From Solanum dulcamara (Eukaryota > Streptophyta > Magnoliopsida > Solanales > Solanaceae), in assembly GCF_947179165.1 (NCBI RefSeq), contig NC_077240.1, positions 32,660,001 to 32,724,000 on the forward strand: 64,000 bases of DNA, in the 5' to 3' direction. Of the stretch, positions 21,343 through 32,634 are shown in pieces. The number at the start of each line of letters is the position of its first letter. The stretch's first letter is position 1. Position numbers and translations under genes: made by a program. The notes beneath the pieces were generated by a model, which saw only the letters and a list, made by a program, of their open reading frames with translations, was not told the DNA's origin and did not search any database.

Positions 21343-23603
21343 CTAATGACGTCTGTTCTTATGGAGGTTCAACATAGCAAACAACAGCAACATGAAAAAC
21401 AATATAGACCCAACTAGGGAAAGAGCAATGCCCGCTGCGACTTGTCCACAAAATTTACCAAACACGTTGCACACCTTGTTCCACCGGACGTGGGAGTTCC
21501 CTTTATATCCGATGAGGCCGACAGCCGCGGCGGCTCCAACGCCAGAGTAGAGAAGCGCCACCATGATGAGGTCCAAGAGAATGACCGTTATCGAGAGGCC
21601 TTTTGTTTTTCCCCTATTTACCAATGAAAGGACTAAGGAGATAATTGCATATGCACATGCAATTGCATTCACAACCACAAAGTACCTGATTTTTTAAAAA
21701 AATATTCATTAATTATATAGTACTAACACTCTTGTTTCAATCACATACCAATATTTAATTAATTTTATCAGATTTAGTTATGATATTCAGTCTAATTTCC
21801 TTAAGCAAAATATGCCAAACAGATACTTGTATTTATTTATTTTTAAATAAAAAAATCATTATTGTCGTCAAATGATTAAAAAGAAACTGTGGCACATGTT
21901 AGCCAATAACTCTTATCCAATATTTTGGGCATATTTAATTTTGGGGTGAACATACTGGAGAACAAAAACAACGTTCTAATAATCAGTCATGAGAAATTGA
22001 ATAAATTATATCAAAATAGAAAAATCAAATGAAATCCAAGTGCACGAGGTCACAACTCACAACGTACGTTAAAGATATTAGAAGATAGGTAACATAAATT
22101 ATCAGACACTATGTGAATATTTAAAGGGAATATTTTTGATTTGATCCAGTAAATTATCAGAAAGTTTGTGAATTTTAATTCGTTCGCTAATCATTAATTC
22201 GATAACCCAATTTTACAGTTAAATTATCGATAGCAGTTTGATTTTAAATAACCACTACAACTTAAACCCAACTAACATTTCATTCTCAGCGATAATATTA
22301 TTATGAGTCACTATCTTCCTATAACCTTTATAATTAATAGGGAGTACAAAAAGTCTAATTTAGGTAGCAAGATATTTGTTGCTCTTACCTATTTTTCCCT
22401 GTCGACGATCCAACTGCCAATTCATTTACTTCTAGTCAAAAGAACGTCCGTATTTCATTTTATTTGATCTTTATATTAAAATTATTTTATTTTTATTTGT
22501 TTAATTTATCAAGTCAAGAGAAAGCTATCATTTACTTTCAATATAATTCTTCTTATTATATAACTATATAAAATAATAGCAGTCAAATTTAAAATTTTAA
22601 ACTAAAATAAATAAAATTAATTTAGTAAAATAAATCTCACAATATATATTTTCTTAAGTGATATGTCAAGTCAACATAGGATAGGCTAAGTAATAGGGAG
22701 GGAGGATTACTTGCTGCATCTTTATCATGAGATTTACGTAAATTATACTTACATATACAAATTAGTGTAGTTTTCAAAATAACTTGTCACATTTGCATTT
22801 TATTTTTTTGACATCATAATAAATCATTCGTGCTGTGTTTGTATTGATCCCTCGTTACTGATCCTTTGAGCAGTAATAAGTAGGGATGACACTATATGAG
22901 ATGAAGTATGGCTATTTAGTAGCCAATCTTAGTAATCTGATTATCTAGATATTTTTTATTCGTCCTTAAGTAGGAACACCTTGACAAAAATCCTGATTCT
23001 GCCTTTGGATAACAGGATTTGCACTCATGACATTTTCTACCCAAAACAAATGCGCTATCAAACTGCGCCACGCCTCTTCAATTGTTACCATGTGTAATTG
23101 TATAGAATTTGTGTCTTGTTTTCGATCCACATGGTTATTTCCTCCATTGATATATACAAATTTCTGTAACCATAGATATTCTCTGCATATACCAAATGAA
23201 AGATAGTCCCTCCGACCCAACATTTTCAGAATTTCGAGTGTCAAATCGATTATTTTTTGCATATGTTTTTTAAATTACTAATTATTGTCTCTTATGATAC
23301 TTTTCATATATATAAATTGACGATCAAAATCAACAAATTTAACTGTGGAAATAGAGAAACTTACACAAAGGCGGACATGTGGCTCCACTTAGCGGATGCG
23401 GGAACATTGATGGGCGGCAATGTTGGGACCAACTGGACGGGAACAAGCTCATTTTGTTTGCTAACTCCAACTACAATGGCAGCTACAAGTGTGAGTACAA
23501 ATGCCAAAAATCTCAAACAAAAATCTGTCCATCTTATGGTTTGCTTGTTAGCCACCCCAACTTCTTTTTCTGCTCCTCCATTCCTATAGCTTTCTGTCTC
23601 CAT
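21343..23603 (-). CDS. CASP-like membrane protein, CASPL1 type (two exons)
   Basis: Exon 1 is 23603-23365 and exon 2 is 21685-21343, joined across a 1,679-bp intron with GT and AG borders. They give 193 residues, the usual CASP-like length. Four membrane segments lie at about 29-49, 79-102, 111-139 and 159-185. Arg31 in the first and Asp118 in the third (ILLDLIMVALL) match the family's conserved charged pair. The splice falls inside a Val codon in SAFVYFVVVNAIACAY, a well-conserved stretch at the second helix. Family members act as plasma-membrane scaffolds; true CASPs organise the Casparian strip, while most CASP-like proteins have no proven role. The sequence most resembles subgroup 1D-type members, but this is not certain. 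No break is visible. Confidence 0.92.
22440..22715. repeat. Possible MITE remnant in CASP-like intron
   Basis: The segment opens with CGTCCGTATTTCATTTTATTTG and closes with AGTAATAGGGAGGGAG, which is loosely inverted. This is the style of nightshade elements with CTCCCTCCGT ends. The termini are poorly matched, so the call is weak. Confidence 0.35.
23007..23076 (-). pseudogene. Degenerate organelle-type tRNA-Pro(UGG) in intron
   Basis: On the minus strand GGCGTGGCGCAGTTTGATAG followed by GCGCATTTGTTTTGGGTAG keeps the D-arm and anticodon region of an organelle tRNA-Pro. The anticodon stem-loop is TTTGT / TTTGGGT / AGAAA with anticodon TGG and one stem mismatch. The T-arm reads GAGTGCAAATCC, where the invariant TTC is TGC, and the acceptor stem does not pair well. 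It is therefore a pseudogene. The sequence recalls plastid trnP-UGG more than nuclear tRNA-Pro, which points to organelle DNA transferred into the nucleus. It lies in the CASP-like intron, antiparallel to nothing else and on the gene's own strand. Confidence 0.65.
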
Positions 23604-23675
23604 ATATCATTAATTAAGAGAAGAAAAATGTTACTAATATGGGAGGTGTTGTTATTAGAATGTGAAGGTGAAGGG

Positions 23676-23683
23676 TTTATATA
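23676..23683 (-). promoter_or_regulatory. Probable TATA box of CASP-like gene
   Basis: TATATAAA on the minus strand lies 73 bp upstream of the start codon at 23603. Confidence 0.6.
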
Positions 23684-24669
23684 GTAGTAGAAAGTCAAGT
23701 AGGCAATAAAATAAAATAAAGGTACGTATAAGTAGAATATGTTTGAACACGGGACGTGTGAAAGAGAAGCTAGTGGTATGTATGACTTTTTTTTTTTGAT
23801 TTTTGACACAGTGGAATAAGAAAGTCATACAATCTTTGTTTTTTTTTTCTTTCCAAATTTGGGGGGGGGAGGGGAAAAGGAAAATGGAGAGGGGATTATA
23901 GGGTGAGAAATCTGAAGTTCGAAATTCTAATATAAATATTTAAAAATTATATGAAATTTGGAATGTCAACTAAATTAAAATAATTAGCAATTTAAAATAT
24001 TTAAAAATTATATAAAAATTTGGTTGACATTTCAAATTTTATATGTGCCAAATAAATTAAAATACTAGAAGTAACATATATATTATTTGAAAATAACGTA
24101 AAAATTATTATAAATCACAATAAATAACAACTTCGAATATTTTAAAAAATACACTAAAAAATTGATCAACACTCCAAATTTAATTTGTATTCCATATGTA
24201 GTATAACTATATACACCTATTTAATGTAATAGTAGTATAATTATTCAATTAAAGGACTTAAATTGAACTCTTTTTCGGACTATAATGTAATTAAAACATA
24301 AAGCGGTGAGCTGCTCCTTCCTTAATTAGACATGTTGAATTTTTCCCTCGATTAAAGTCCTACGTGGTTGTGAATTTTGTAATATGAATAGCTTGGAGAG
24401 AAAAAGTATTAATGTAGGGAGATGCAGGTCAGATATGGCGTTCACATTTATTATTTCGGAGTTACGTTACAAGAGATCTTTTTGAGTATTGTAATATTAT
24501 TAGATATTTTGACAACTGGAATAGTCTGTACTACATATTTTTTTCTATATTAATTTATTTGTTTCATTTGATTTAATGTAAAATTTAAGAAAGTCAGATA
24601 CACAGATATATTATGTGTATTAAAATATATTTTAATTTTTTTAATTTTAAAGTGAAAGTTAAAATTTTG
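23684..24669. other. Intergenic, AT-rich repeats
   Basis: No gene. A G-run lies at about 23862-23874. Between 23935 and 24190 the motif AATATTTAAAAATTATAT recurs with partial inverted copies near TTTGGTTGACATTTCAAATT. Confidence 0.45.
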
Positions 24670-25036
24670 ATTGTGTCTTCAACCTCGACTCTTTCAATCT
24701 TCACCATAGTTTGCATTTCGAGCATGTGTATGAAAAACTCCCGCCAAAACTTCAAAGCTTAGTGGGCAATCCCGTTGTAAGAAATAAGAAGGATCAAACC
24801 TTTGTTGAACACACTAGCTCCACCTAGAAGCTGTTCTCCCAGAATTTGCATCAGTTGATGAATACTCCCGCCAAGTCCTTGCAGTGTGCAAACTTGGAAA
24901 GCGGGACTATCTTGATCAACATGTCTGCAGCGTTATCGTCTGTGATAGCCTTCTCGACCTTGATAGCTCCCTCTTCAATGACATCTCGAATGAAATGGAA
25001 TCTGACTTCAATATGTTTGGTGCGCTCATGAAATAT

Positions 25037-27840
25037 TTAATTTTTAATCAAATGACTAACATTTTCACTATCACATCTTAGTATTGATTCCACCTGAACC
25101 AAACTCAATTCTGCCACCAAACCTTTCAACCAGATAACTTCTTTCACTGCCTCTGTTGATGTCATATACTCTGCCTCTATTGTAGACAAAGAGACAATCG
25201 ACTGTAAAGTCGATTTCCAACTAACAACACTGCCAACAAGAGTAAAAATGTATCCAGTTGTGGATCTTCTTCTATCAAGATCCCCTGCATATTCAGAATT
25301 CACATAACCGAGAATTGAAATACCTTCACTTTTTCGAAAGGTTAGGCCAACATCAGAAGCTCCTTTGAGATATCTCAGTATCCACTTGACAACTTCCCAA
25401 TGCTTTTCCTGAATTGGTCATGTACCTGCTTACCACACTTACAGATTGAACAATAGCTGGACATGTGCACATCATAGCATACATAATGCTACCAACTGCG
25501 CTAGCATAAGGAACTTTTGACATATGCTCCATCTCATCCTCAGATTGAGGCAGTTGTAACTCTAAAAGCTTAAAATGAGAAGCTAACAGTGTACTTACAG
25601 GCTTACTCATCTCTATATTGAACCTCTCAAGAACCTTTTCGATGTACCTTTCCTGAGAAAGATATACAACACCATCTTTTCTTGAAATCTCCATTCCAAA
25701 AATTTTCTTTACAGTTCCCAAATCCTTCATATCAAATTCCTTGCTCAACAGTTTCTTTAAAATATTTATCTTTGTGATGTTGTTAGCAGCAATAAGCATA
25801 TCATCAACATACAACAGTAAATAAATCATAGAGTTACTAGACATTTTCTTGTGATACACATAGCTATCAAATGCACTCCTTGAGAATCCATGTGTACTCA
25901 TGAATGCATCAGACCTTTTGTATCACTATTTAGGGGATTGCTTTAAATCATACAAAGACTTCTTCAGTTGGCATACATGATCTTCTTTTCCCTCAGCTAG
26001 GAAATCTTCAGGCTGTTCCATATAGATTGTCTCTTCTAGATCACCGTGTAAGAAAGTAGTTTTGACATAAAGCTGTTGAAGCTCCAAATTAAATTGTGCA
26101 ACCAATGCTAGTAGCACCCGAATTGAGCTATGTTTCACGACTAGAGAGAATATCTCATTATAGTCAATTCCCTCCTTTTGACTGAAACCTTTTACAACCA
26201 ATCTCACTTTGAACCTAGCATCTTCCACTTCTGAAATACCTTCTTTCTTTTTGTAGATCCATTTGCATCCAATTGTCTTCTTCTCCTTTGGCCTTTCAAC
26301 TAAGACCCGTGTCTCATTTTTGTAAAGAGACTCCATCTCTTCAATCATGGCTAGTTGTCATTGTGCAGCATTTTTGCAAGAAGTTGCTTCAACATACGAA
26401 GAGGGCTCGAGGTCTTTAATCTCTTCTTCTGCAGCTACGAACGCGTATGCAATCAGATTTGCTTGCTCTATAAGATGTTCCGATTTCCGTATCTGTCTTT
26501 TGTCCCTTTTCTTCGCAATTATGTATGGTTCATTGACAACATGTTCTTCAAGATATGTATCTTTTGACTCATCAATTTGAGTCTCTTGATCCTTTTCCTT
26601 AGTATGCTCTACCGGTAGCTCCACCTGCTCGTTGTTCTTGTTTCTTAATAACTCCACAGAAACTTTACGAGGATCAAGTATAGAGAATTCATCAAAGGTA
26701 ATATCTACAATAACTACAAATTTGAGGAGATAAACACCAAAGTTTGTACCATTTTACTCCATCTACATACCCTACAAATATAACCTTTTTAGCCCTTGGT
26801 TCAAGCTTTCTTTCATTAACATGATAATAAACTGGACACCCAAATATTCGCAGGTATGAATAGTTAGAGGGTTCACCTGACCATACCTCATTCGGAGTCT
26901 TAAAGTCAATCACTGATGCTGGAGATTGATTGACAATATGAGTAGCAGTGTGAACTACTTCAGCCTAAAACACTTTGGATATTTTGACTTGTAAGAGCAT
27001 ACAACGAGCCTTCTCAAGAAGAGTTTTATTCATTCTCTAAGCAACTCCATTTTGCTGTGGTGTGTGTCTAACCGTCTTATATTTTTCGATCCCATGAACC
27101 TTGTAAAAATTATTGAACTCTTCACTACAAAACTCCAAGCCATTATTTATACGAAGATACTTGATTTTTCTCTGAATTTGATTCTTAACCAAAATCTTCC
27201 ATTCTTTAAATGCTTCAAAAGCATCATTTTTTGCCTTCAAGAAATGCACCTAAATCTTTCCTAAAAAATCGTCAATAAATGTGATAAGATACCACTTTTC
27301 TCCCTTAGATGGAAGCTAAGAGGGACCCCATAAATCTGAATGGATGTAGTCTAGCACTTCTCCCGTCTTTTGCTTGCCAGTGCTGAAACTGACCTTTTTG
27401 TGCTTCCCTGGTACGCAATGCTCACAAAATTCAAGTGTGCTGATCTTCTCACTATTCAAAAGGTTAGGTTTGATCAACATATCCAATCCTCATGCGCTCA
27501 TATGGCCCAATCTCATGTGCCATAATCTTGCCTTGTCATCATCAGATAACTGCTGCACTGTAGATGCATCAATAGAGCCAACAATGGTGCTTTCTGCTAG
27601 TGTGTAGAGGCCATCCTTCAGCTTGGCCTTCAGCATGACAAAAGAACCTTTAGCCACATTCATTGTACCTTTCTCGCTCATATACTTATCGTCTTGATTA
27701 TCTAGAGTACCCAGGGATATCAAATTCTTCTTCAGATGAGGAACATGATAGACTTCTGTAATAGTCCTCACGATTCCATCATGGTAGCGAACTCGAATTG
27801 AATCAATGCCAACTATTTTACAAGTTGCATTGTTTCCCAT
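25037..27840 (-). pseudogene. Copia C pol: pre-integrase, integrase, RT, RNase H
   Basis: 27840-27490 is the pre-integrase region (ARLWHMRLGHMSA). 27249-27037 is the integrase core, with GLEFCSEEF and HTPQQNGVA; 26913-26692 is its C-terminal part (RIFGCPVYYHV, VIFVGYVDGVKWYKLW). 26348-25926 opens reverse transcriptase (KWIYKKKEGISEVEDARFKVRL). The motif A Asp there is Tyr (LQQLYVKTTFLHGDLEE). 25901-25353 holds the intact YVDDMLI motif. 25303-25037 is RNase H (RRRSTTGYIF, LSTIEAEYM, LRCDSENVSHL); homology continues weakly to about 24700. Several stops and frame changes separate these parts. Confidence 0.87.
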
Positions 27841-27852
27841 TACTATAGTTTC

Positions 27853-28764
27853 TCAACTTTTCTCATAGCTACTGAACCAACCTCTTCGGAATGTCATATA
27901 CAGAGTACAACCAGAGTGTAACACCCATTTGTTATCATAAACTCCATTATTGCATGATGTTGTTAGTACATATTCATCATCAAAATTATGTACCTTCTCA
28001 ACAATGGATGCACTCGCCTTTTCTTTGGACTTTGACATAGGACAATCTCGTTCAAAGTGTCCCTTCTTGTGATAGCCCCAACACTCCGCATTCTTCTTAT
28101 TAACACGAGATTTTGATCTGTGCTTTGATTTGCTCCTTCCCTGTTGGCTAATATGACCTCTTACAAAGAGCCCAGTAGCTTCATCATCTTTGTCTCCTTC
28201 AAAATGCCTCCGCACATCACAAGAGTTAAGTGATTGCCGCACTTGCTCAATAGTGATAAGTGCCTTGCTATACATCATTGAATTCTTAATATCACGATAT
28301 TTTGAAGTCAATAAAAATAGCAAAGCACATGCAGGCTTGTCCTCATCCTTCTTAATTCCGGCAATTTGTAAGTCCATCACAAGTTTATTGAATGCATCTA
28401 TATGGTCTTGCAATAAAGTACCTGACTTCATCTTAAATGTGTGAAGACGCCGTTGTAACAACATCCTTGTTGTAACCAATATATCCTGGTAAAGCCCTTC
28501 CAGTCTATCCCATAACTGTTTGGCCGTCTCTTCGGTACTTGTACTCACCTCACAGAGCACGTTAGGTGCAAGAGATAGTTGGATTACACTCAATACATCT
28601 CCTTCAATCTTTGTCTTATCGAAAACCGATGTGTTATCGGGGTACTTTCCTTCAATAGCGTAGATTGAACCTTTCCTCCGTGGTAATGCCATCATCTGAA
28701 TTTTCCAGATATTGAAGTTGTTGTGCCCACTATATCTATCAATTTCAAACTTCATGGAACTCAT
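27853..28764 (-). pseudogene. Copia C gag and start of protease
   Basis: A 303-residue open frame from ATG 28764 is a nearly complete gag: the UBN2-type domain fills about residues 1-200. The zinc knuckle follows as CWGYHKKGHFERDC, in which the second Cys of CX2CX4HX4C is Tyr. The protease motif reads WVLHSGCTLYMT, so the catalytic Asp is His. Both changes would disable packaging and processing even though the frame is open. Confidence 0.87.
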
Positions 28765-28913
28765 TTTTACTTGTTCTTCCTCTTCTACTACAAAGTATTT
28801 TGAAATACAAAAAAAATTAAAGTAATTCTTTTCTGATGTGGAAGTTCAGACTGTGCTGCAACCACAGAGCATACTTAGACAGAACCTTGGTTCTGATAGC
28901 AATTGTTAGCGGA

Positions 28914-29283
28914 AACGTAAAAATACAAAGAACAAGGAAGAACAACAATATTTAACGTGGTTCGGATTAGAATGATCCTACGTCCACCAGAGAACAACTG
29001 CCTTTATATTAACAAAGAAAAGAGAGAGATACCAAATACAACTAAGAGAATTGCTCTACCAACTCTCTACTCTTCTAATGTATTTGCAAATGCCTTAGAA
29101 TATGAGGAGAGAAGAGAGAAATTTTTTTGAGGCGTGTTTCAAAGGAATCAAGAGCTACCTAAATTATAGAAATAAATTCTTGCTCTTGATGTCGTCCATG
29201 ACATCACATTTTGTCAAGATGTCAAAGTTTACCAAACTTTCACCTACCAAGTTTACCAAACTTTCACCTATCAAGTTGCTACA
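28914..29283 (-). repeat. 5' LTR of copia C
   Basis: On the minus strand it runs from TGTAGCAACTTG (29283) to CCGCTAACA (28914), 370 bp. It contains a repeated AGGTGAAAGTTTGGTAAACTT unit and a TTAATATAAAGG TATA-like site. ATTGCTATCAGAACC follows directly as primer-binding site. Confidence 0.8.
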
Positions 29284-29626
29284 TTAAAACTATCTAGAAT
29301 CTTGTCAATTTTAATAATTTAAATAGTAATTTTTAATTATATTTTATATGTTATAACAATATCAAAACTTTTACTTAGTGAAATTAACCATGAGATATAA
29401 AAAGCATATATCATTAAAATTTTGAGGTGAAGATGATTTATTGACTTGATTGTACTTGATTAGGAAAAATGTTATAGGAAGAGACAAGAGGGGCCATTTT
29501 ATATGAATTCACTTTAATGCACCGCAATGGCTAGAAAGGGGCAATCAATACAAACTGGGAAAGCTCAACATAACTAACATCTACCTTCTTCTTTCTTTTT
29601 TTTTTTTGTGATAAAATGTGGTTGGA
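29284..29626. other. Intergenic spacer
   Basis: AT-rich sequence flanking copia C, with a T-run at about 29596-29608. No gene seen. Confidence 0.45.
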
Positions 29627-29634
29627 TTGCTAAT

Positions 29635-29883
29635 CAGGGCGGATCTAGAGTGTCGAGAGAGTGTTCACGCTAATTCCTTCAGCAAAAAATTTCAATGTAT
29701 ATATAAGATAATTTTTTTATATACATATATATATATATATAAACTTTGAATTCTTTGAATATAAGACTAGAGGTTGACTTAATGATTGTGGAGTTCAAAA
29801 TTCAGCTTGAGGTCCAAATTCAAATCCCTAACACTCCATTTTTATTTTCGAATCTCGAAGTGAAAATTCTAAATCCGTCATTA
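29635..29883 (+). mobile_element. hAT-type MITE with tRNA-like core, degraded copy
   Basis: The left end CAGGGCGGATCTAG and the right end ending AAATCCGTCATTA correspond to the CAGTGGCGGA...TCCGCCACTG ends of the copies at 34353 and 56518. Flanks TTGCTAAT (29627-29634) and TTGCTTAT (29884-29891) form an 8-bp duplication with one mismatch. Inside, a decayed A box (from 29768) and B box (AAATTCAAATCC, from 29816) sit where the other two copies have theirs. 249 bp; the most diverged of the three. Confidence 0.6.
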
Positions 29884-29982
29884 TTGCTTATGACCTTGTA
29901 TTTCATTGACAAACGATTGGCGCCAATTGATCCAAGGATGTTGCAAACACTTTTTAATTAAGCAAGATATTTTATACCACCA

Positions 29983-30030
29983 CTAGTTTACTTGCGCGCG
30001 CTTAGCGCGATCATAAAAAAGAATTCTCTT
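29983..30030 (-). mobile_element. Helitron-like 3' terminus
   Basis: On the minus strand GCGCTAAGCGC forms a short hairpin, followed by about 11 bases and then CTAG, with T next to it. A GC hairpin just before CTRR-T is the hallmark of Helitron 3' ends. The body would extend to the right, but no 5' TC end was fixed. Confidence 0.6.
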
Positions 30031-30714
30031 ATACACACAAAACTTATATACATAATAGATGAAAAATGAAAAATAAAAAAACTGACACATATAAGTAAAT
30101 AAATAAAGATATAAACATTAATTCCTACATTTAGTTTAAAATATTTGTTTGTACCAAGAAAATGAAATTTGTATAATATAAATGCACAAAAGAAGAATTA
30201 ACATGCTACTAAGCATAAAAATTATAGTTCCACTTAGAAGAAATATGGAGACAATTATAGTTCAATAGACACCTCTCTATGACCTCCATTTGCATTTATC
30301 TTTTTTCTCTTTTTTGAGCTTTTTTTTCTTATTTAAATTAATTATTTTATTATAAAAGTAAATTAAGTAAATTACTTAATTTATTTCAAATAAATATTTT
30401 ATTAATGGAGAAACATTTACAACAAATACTCTTCACATGCCAATTTACAAGAAGTAATTATTCATAACTCATATATCTTTAATTTCTCTCTTCATAAATT
30501 CATTTTTTTTAATCTTTTTTTTCCTTTCTTCTAATCATAAAATGATAATATTTTAAGAATTTATATTTTTATTATTTAATTTATTTACAAGGATTAATTA
30601 CCCATGATTTATACCTCTTTAATTTTTACTTTTAATAATATTCATAACCCCCATAATTTTCATGTTCATAACCTTCAAACTTTAATTTGTAAATTTATGA
30701 TGTCTTATGGTATT
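30031..30714. other. Probable Helitron interior
   Basis: Very AT-rich, no gene. The stretch at about 30262-30355 (ACACCTCTCTATGACCTCCA onward) is mirrored in inverted orientation at about 33520-33625. Confidence 0.45.
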
Positions 30715-30870
30715 TCTCTATTTGCCTATATAAATTCATATTTAGTTTTATGAACATTCACATTCAAGAGTATTCTTTCTTCTCTTCATCATATTGATTA
30801 GTGAATGAAGTAACATGTAACAAAAAAGAAATATATGAAGGTAAGAAATGTTTTATTTTCAAGTCTTTCT
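30715..30870. repeat. Direct repeat unit, copy 1
   Basis: TATATAAATTCATATTTAGTTT ... ATGAAGGTAAGAAAT and AAGTCTTTCTTTT recur in the same order at about 31381-31532. The two copies adjoin once the LINE at 30884-31367 is removed, so this was a tandem duplication. Confidence 0.65.
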
Positions 30871-30883
30871 TTTGGTTTTCTCT

Positions 30884-31367
30884 ACAACAACAATAACAAC
30901 AACCCAGTGAAATCTCACAACGTGGGGTCTGGAGAGGGTAAAGTGTACGCAGACCTGACTCCTACCAAGTTTACCAAGGTAGGACGGTTGTTTTCGAAAG
31001 ACCTTCGGCTCAATAAAAGCATAAAAACATAAAAGAGGTTAGATAAGACATATATGAGAAAGAAAATAACGAGAATGACAGGAATAAAATAGAGTAATCA
31101 AAGTACAGAAAGTAATAGATAATAACAAAAATCAGAGCACAAGAAATTATAGTGCGCTAGTGCGCCTACTAATAAGGAGGAATAATGAGACTATGTACTA
31201 GCCTTCTACCCTAATGTGGGTCCTCCACACCCTCCTTTTTAGGGTCATGTCCTCGGTAAGCTGTAATTGCGCTATGTCCTGTCTAATCACCTCTCCCCAA
31301 TATTTTTTCGGCCTACCCCTACCTCTCCTGAAACCATCCATGGTCAACCTCTCACACCTCCCCAATA
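30884..31367 (-). mobile_element. 5'-truncated RTE LINE 3' end
   Basis: The insert is flanked by the perfect 13-bp repeat TTTGGTTTTCTCT (30871-30883 and 31368-31380). On the minus strand the first ~150 bp encode the C-terminus of an RTE-type protein (RGRPKKYWGEVIRQD, then KRRVWRTHIRVEG). An untranslated tail follows and ends in GGGTTGTTGTTATTGTTGTTG. RTE elements with TTG tails share this 3' end with TS SINEs in nightshades, from general knowledge. 484 bp remain of an element of several kb. Confidence 0.8.
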
Positions 31368-31380
31368 TTTGGTTTTCTCT

Positions 31381-31532
31381 ATTTTACTTATATAAATTCA
31401 TATTTAGTTTCTTTGAGATTCACATCCAAGATTATCTTTTCTCTTATTCAATATATTGGTTTGTGATTTAATTCACATATAAAAAAAGAAGTACATGAAG
31501 GTAATAAATATTTCATTCTCAAGTCTTTCTTT
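31381..31532. repeat. Direct repeat unit, copy 2
   Basis: Diverged second copy of 30715-30870, ending ATGAAGGTAATAAATATTTC and AAGTCTTTC. Confidence 0.65.
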
Positions 31533-32599
31533 TTTATCTTTATGTACTTTCATGGTTTCTTAATATTTTATTAATTTATGTATTATCATCCTCTAAGCAA
31601 GTATCATAGTGATTGTAGTTTTGAGATGACACTAACATTATAATCATATATTGTAGTTTGATTACAATATTTGTTAGATTTGAAGAGACAATTATTGTTT
31701 ATTGTTAGAACAATTGAAAAAATAATTTGTAGATATATTGTATAGTTTATTTTTTTTATTGATTTATTTTTTAATTGGTATAATATTTTATTTATTTATA
31801 ATTATGCTTAAAATTTTTATTCAATTTGTAGCATATGATGAAGAGTTTGACATAGCTAGGGAGCAGAATATGGTGATGGGTCTACTTGCAAAGGAAGATG
31901 GTAGAAGAAAAACTTTTTTGAAGCATAATTAGGAATTACTTTTGCTAGATTTTTTTTTCTTACATTGACTTATATTAGTAACTTAGCTACTTTTGCTAAA
32001 AAAAAATTTTAATTTTGGTTTGTATTAATAACTTAGCTAGATGTATTGGAAATGCTACTACTATCCTACTTTTTTTTTGGTTATAAAGCACAATTAATAT
32101 AATTATTCCATTTCATTTTCATGGTATTTAAAAATATTTAATTAATATTTAAAAAATTATTATAAGCGAATGTAATAATAAAGACACAATGAAGAAAATC
32201 AATTTTTTTTACGAAATCAGAATTTGAATATAGAATTAAGTACTATTACAAAAGATAGAGAAAATTAAAATATAAAAAATATTTTAAAGTAGAATAATAT
32301 ACTATTATTTCAAAATCTGACGTCTTATTCCATTTACTTTACCACAATAAATATTTTTTATTTACTTTACCACAATAAATATTTTGTTTTACTATACACA
32401 TATGAATAGTTTGCACTTAAAAAGATGCAAAAATAATTCTATTTGTATATTGAAAAAAGACAAAAAATATACCATGTCGCAAATGAACATAAATATCAAT
32501 AATATTTTATATATCCAACACTAATCTGAATATAAATATTATATACTATTTTGTTAAACTAAAAAATTATTCATTTAAGAATTATTTTATATATATAAT
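31533..32599. other. AT-rich, probable Helitron interior
   Basis: No gene recognised. A 64-codon frame near 31738-31932 is low-complexity at its start and has no domain. Confidence 0.4.
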
Positions 32600-32634
32600 A
32601 ATATAGCCGTGTGAAGCGCGGATAAATTCACTAG
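32600..32634 (+). mobile_element. Helitron-like 3' terminus
   Basis: TAGCCGTGTGAAGCGCGG can form an imperfect hairpin. It is followed by ATAAATTCA and CTAG at 32631-32634, with T next. This is a Helitron 3' signature on the plus strand, so it faces away from the one at 29983. The two ends must belong to different copies. Confidence 0.6.

Larger units (their letters stand above)
24670..29283 (-). mobile_element. Ty1/copia retrotransposon lacking 3' LTR (copia C)
   Basis: Read right to left: a 5' LTR (29283-28914), a TATCAGAACC-type primer-binding site, gag, protease, integrase, reverse transcriptase and RNase H. The lineage differs from copia A and B: its gag opens MSSMKFEIDRYSGHNNFNIW, of the TNT1-94-like type. 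A copy of the LTR is not found to the left of RNase H, so the 3' end is truncated at about 24670; that border is approximate. Coding is broken in many places. Confidence 0.85.

Noticed and set aside
22440..22715. Confident Stowaway-type MITE in the CASP-like intron
   Set aside because: Terminal repeats match too poorly and no TA duplication was found, so it is kept only as a weak repeat call.
23257..23684. Open frames opposite the CASP-like first exon
   Set aside because: Shadows of exon 1 and its leader; the minus-strand gene is well supported.
31738..31932. 64-codon frame with hydrophobic start
   Set aside because: Low-complexity T-rich sequence inside a probable Helitron; no domain.
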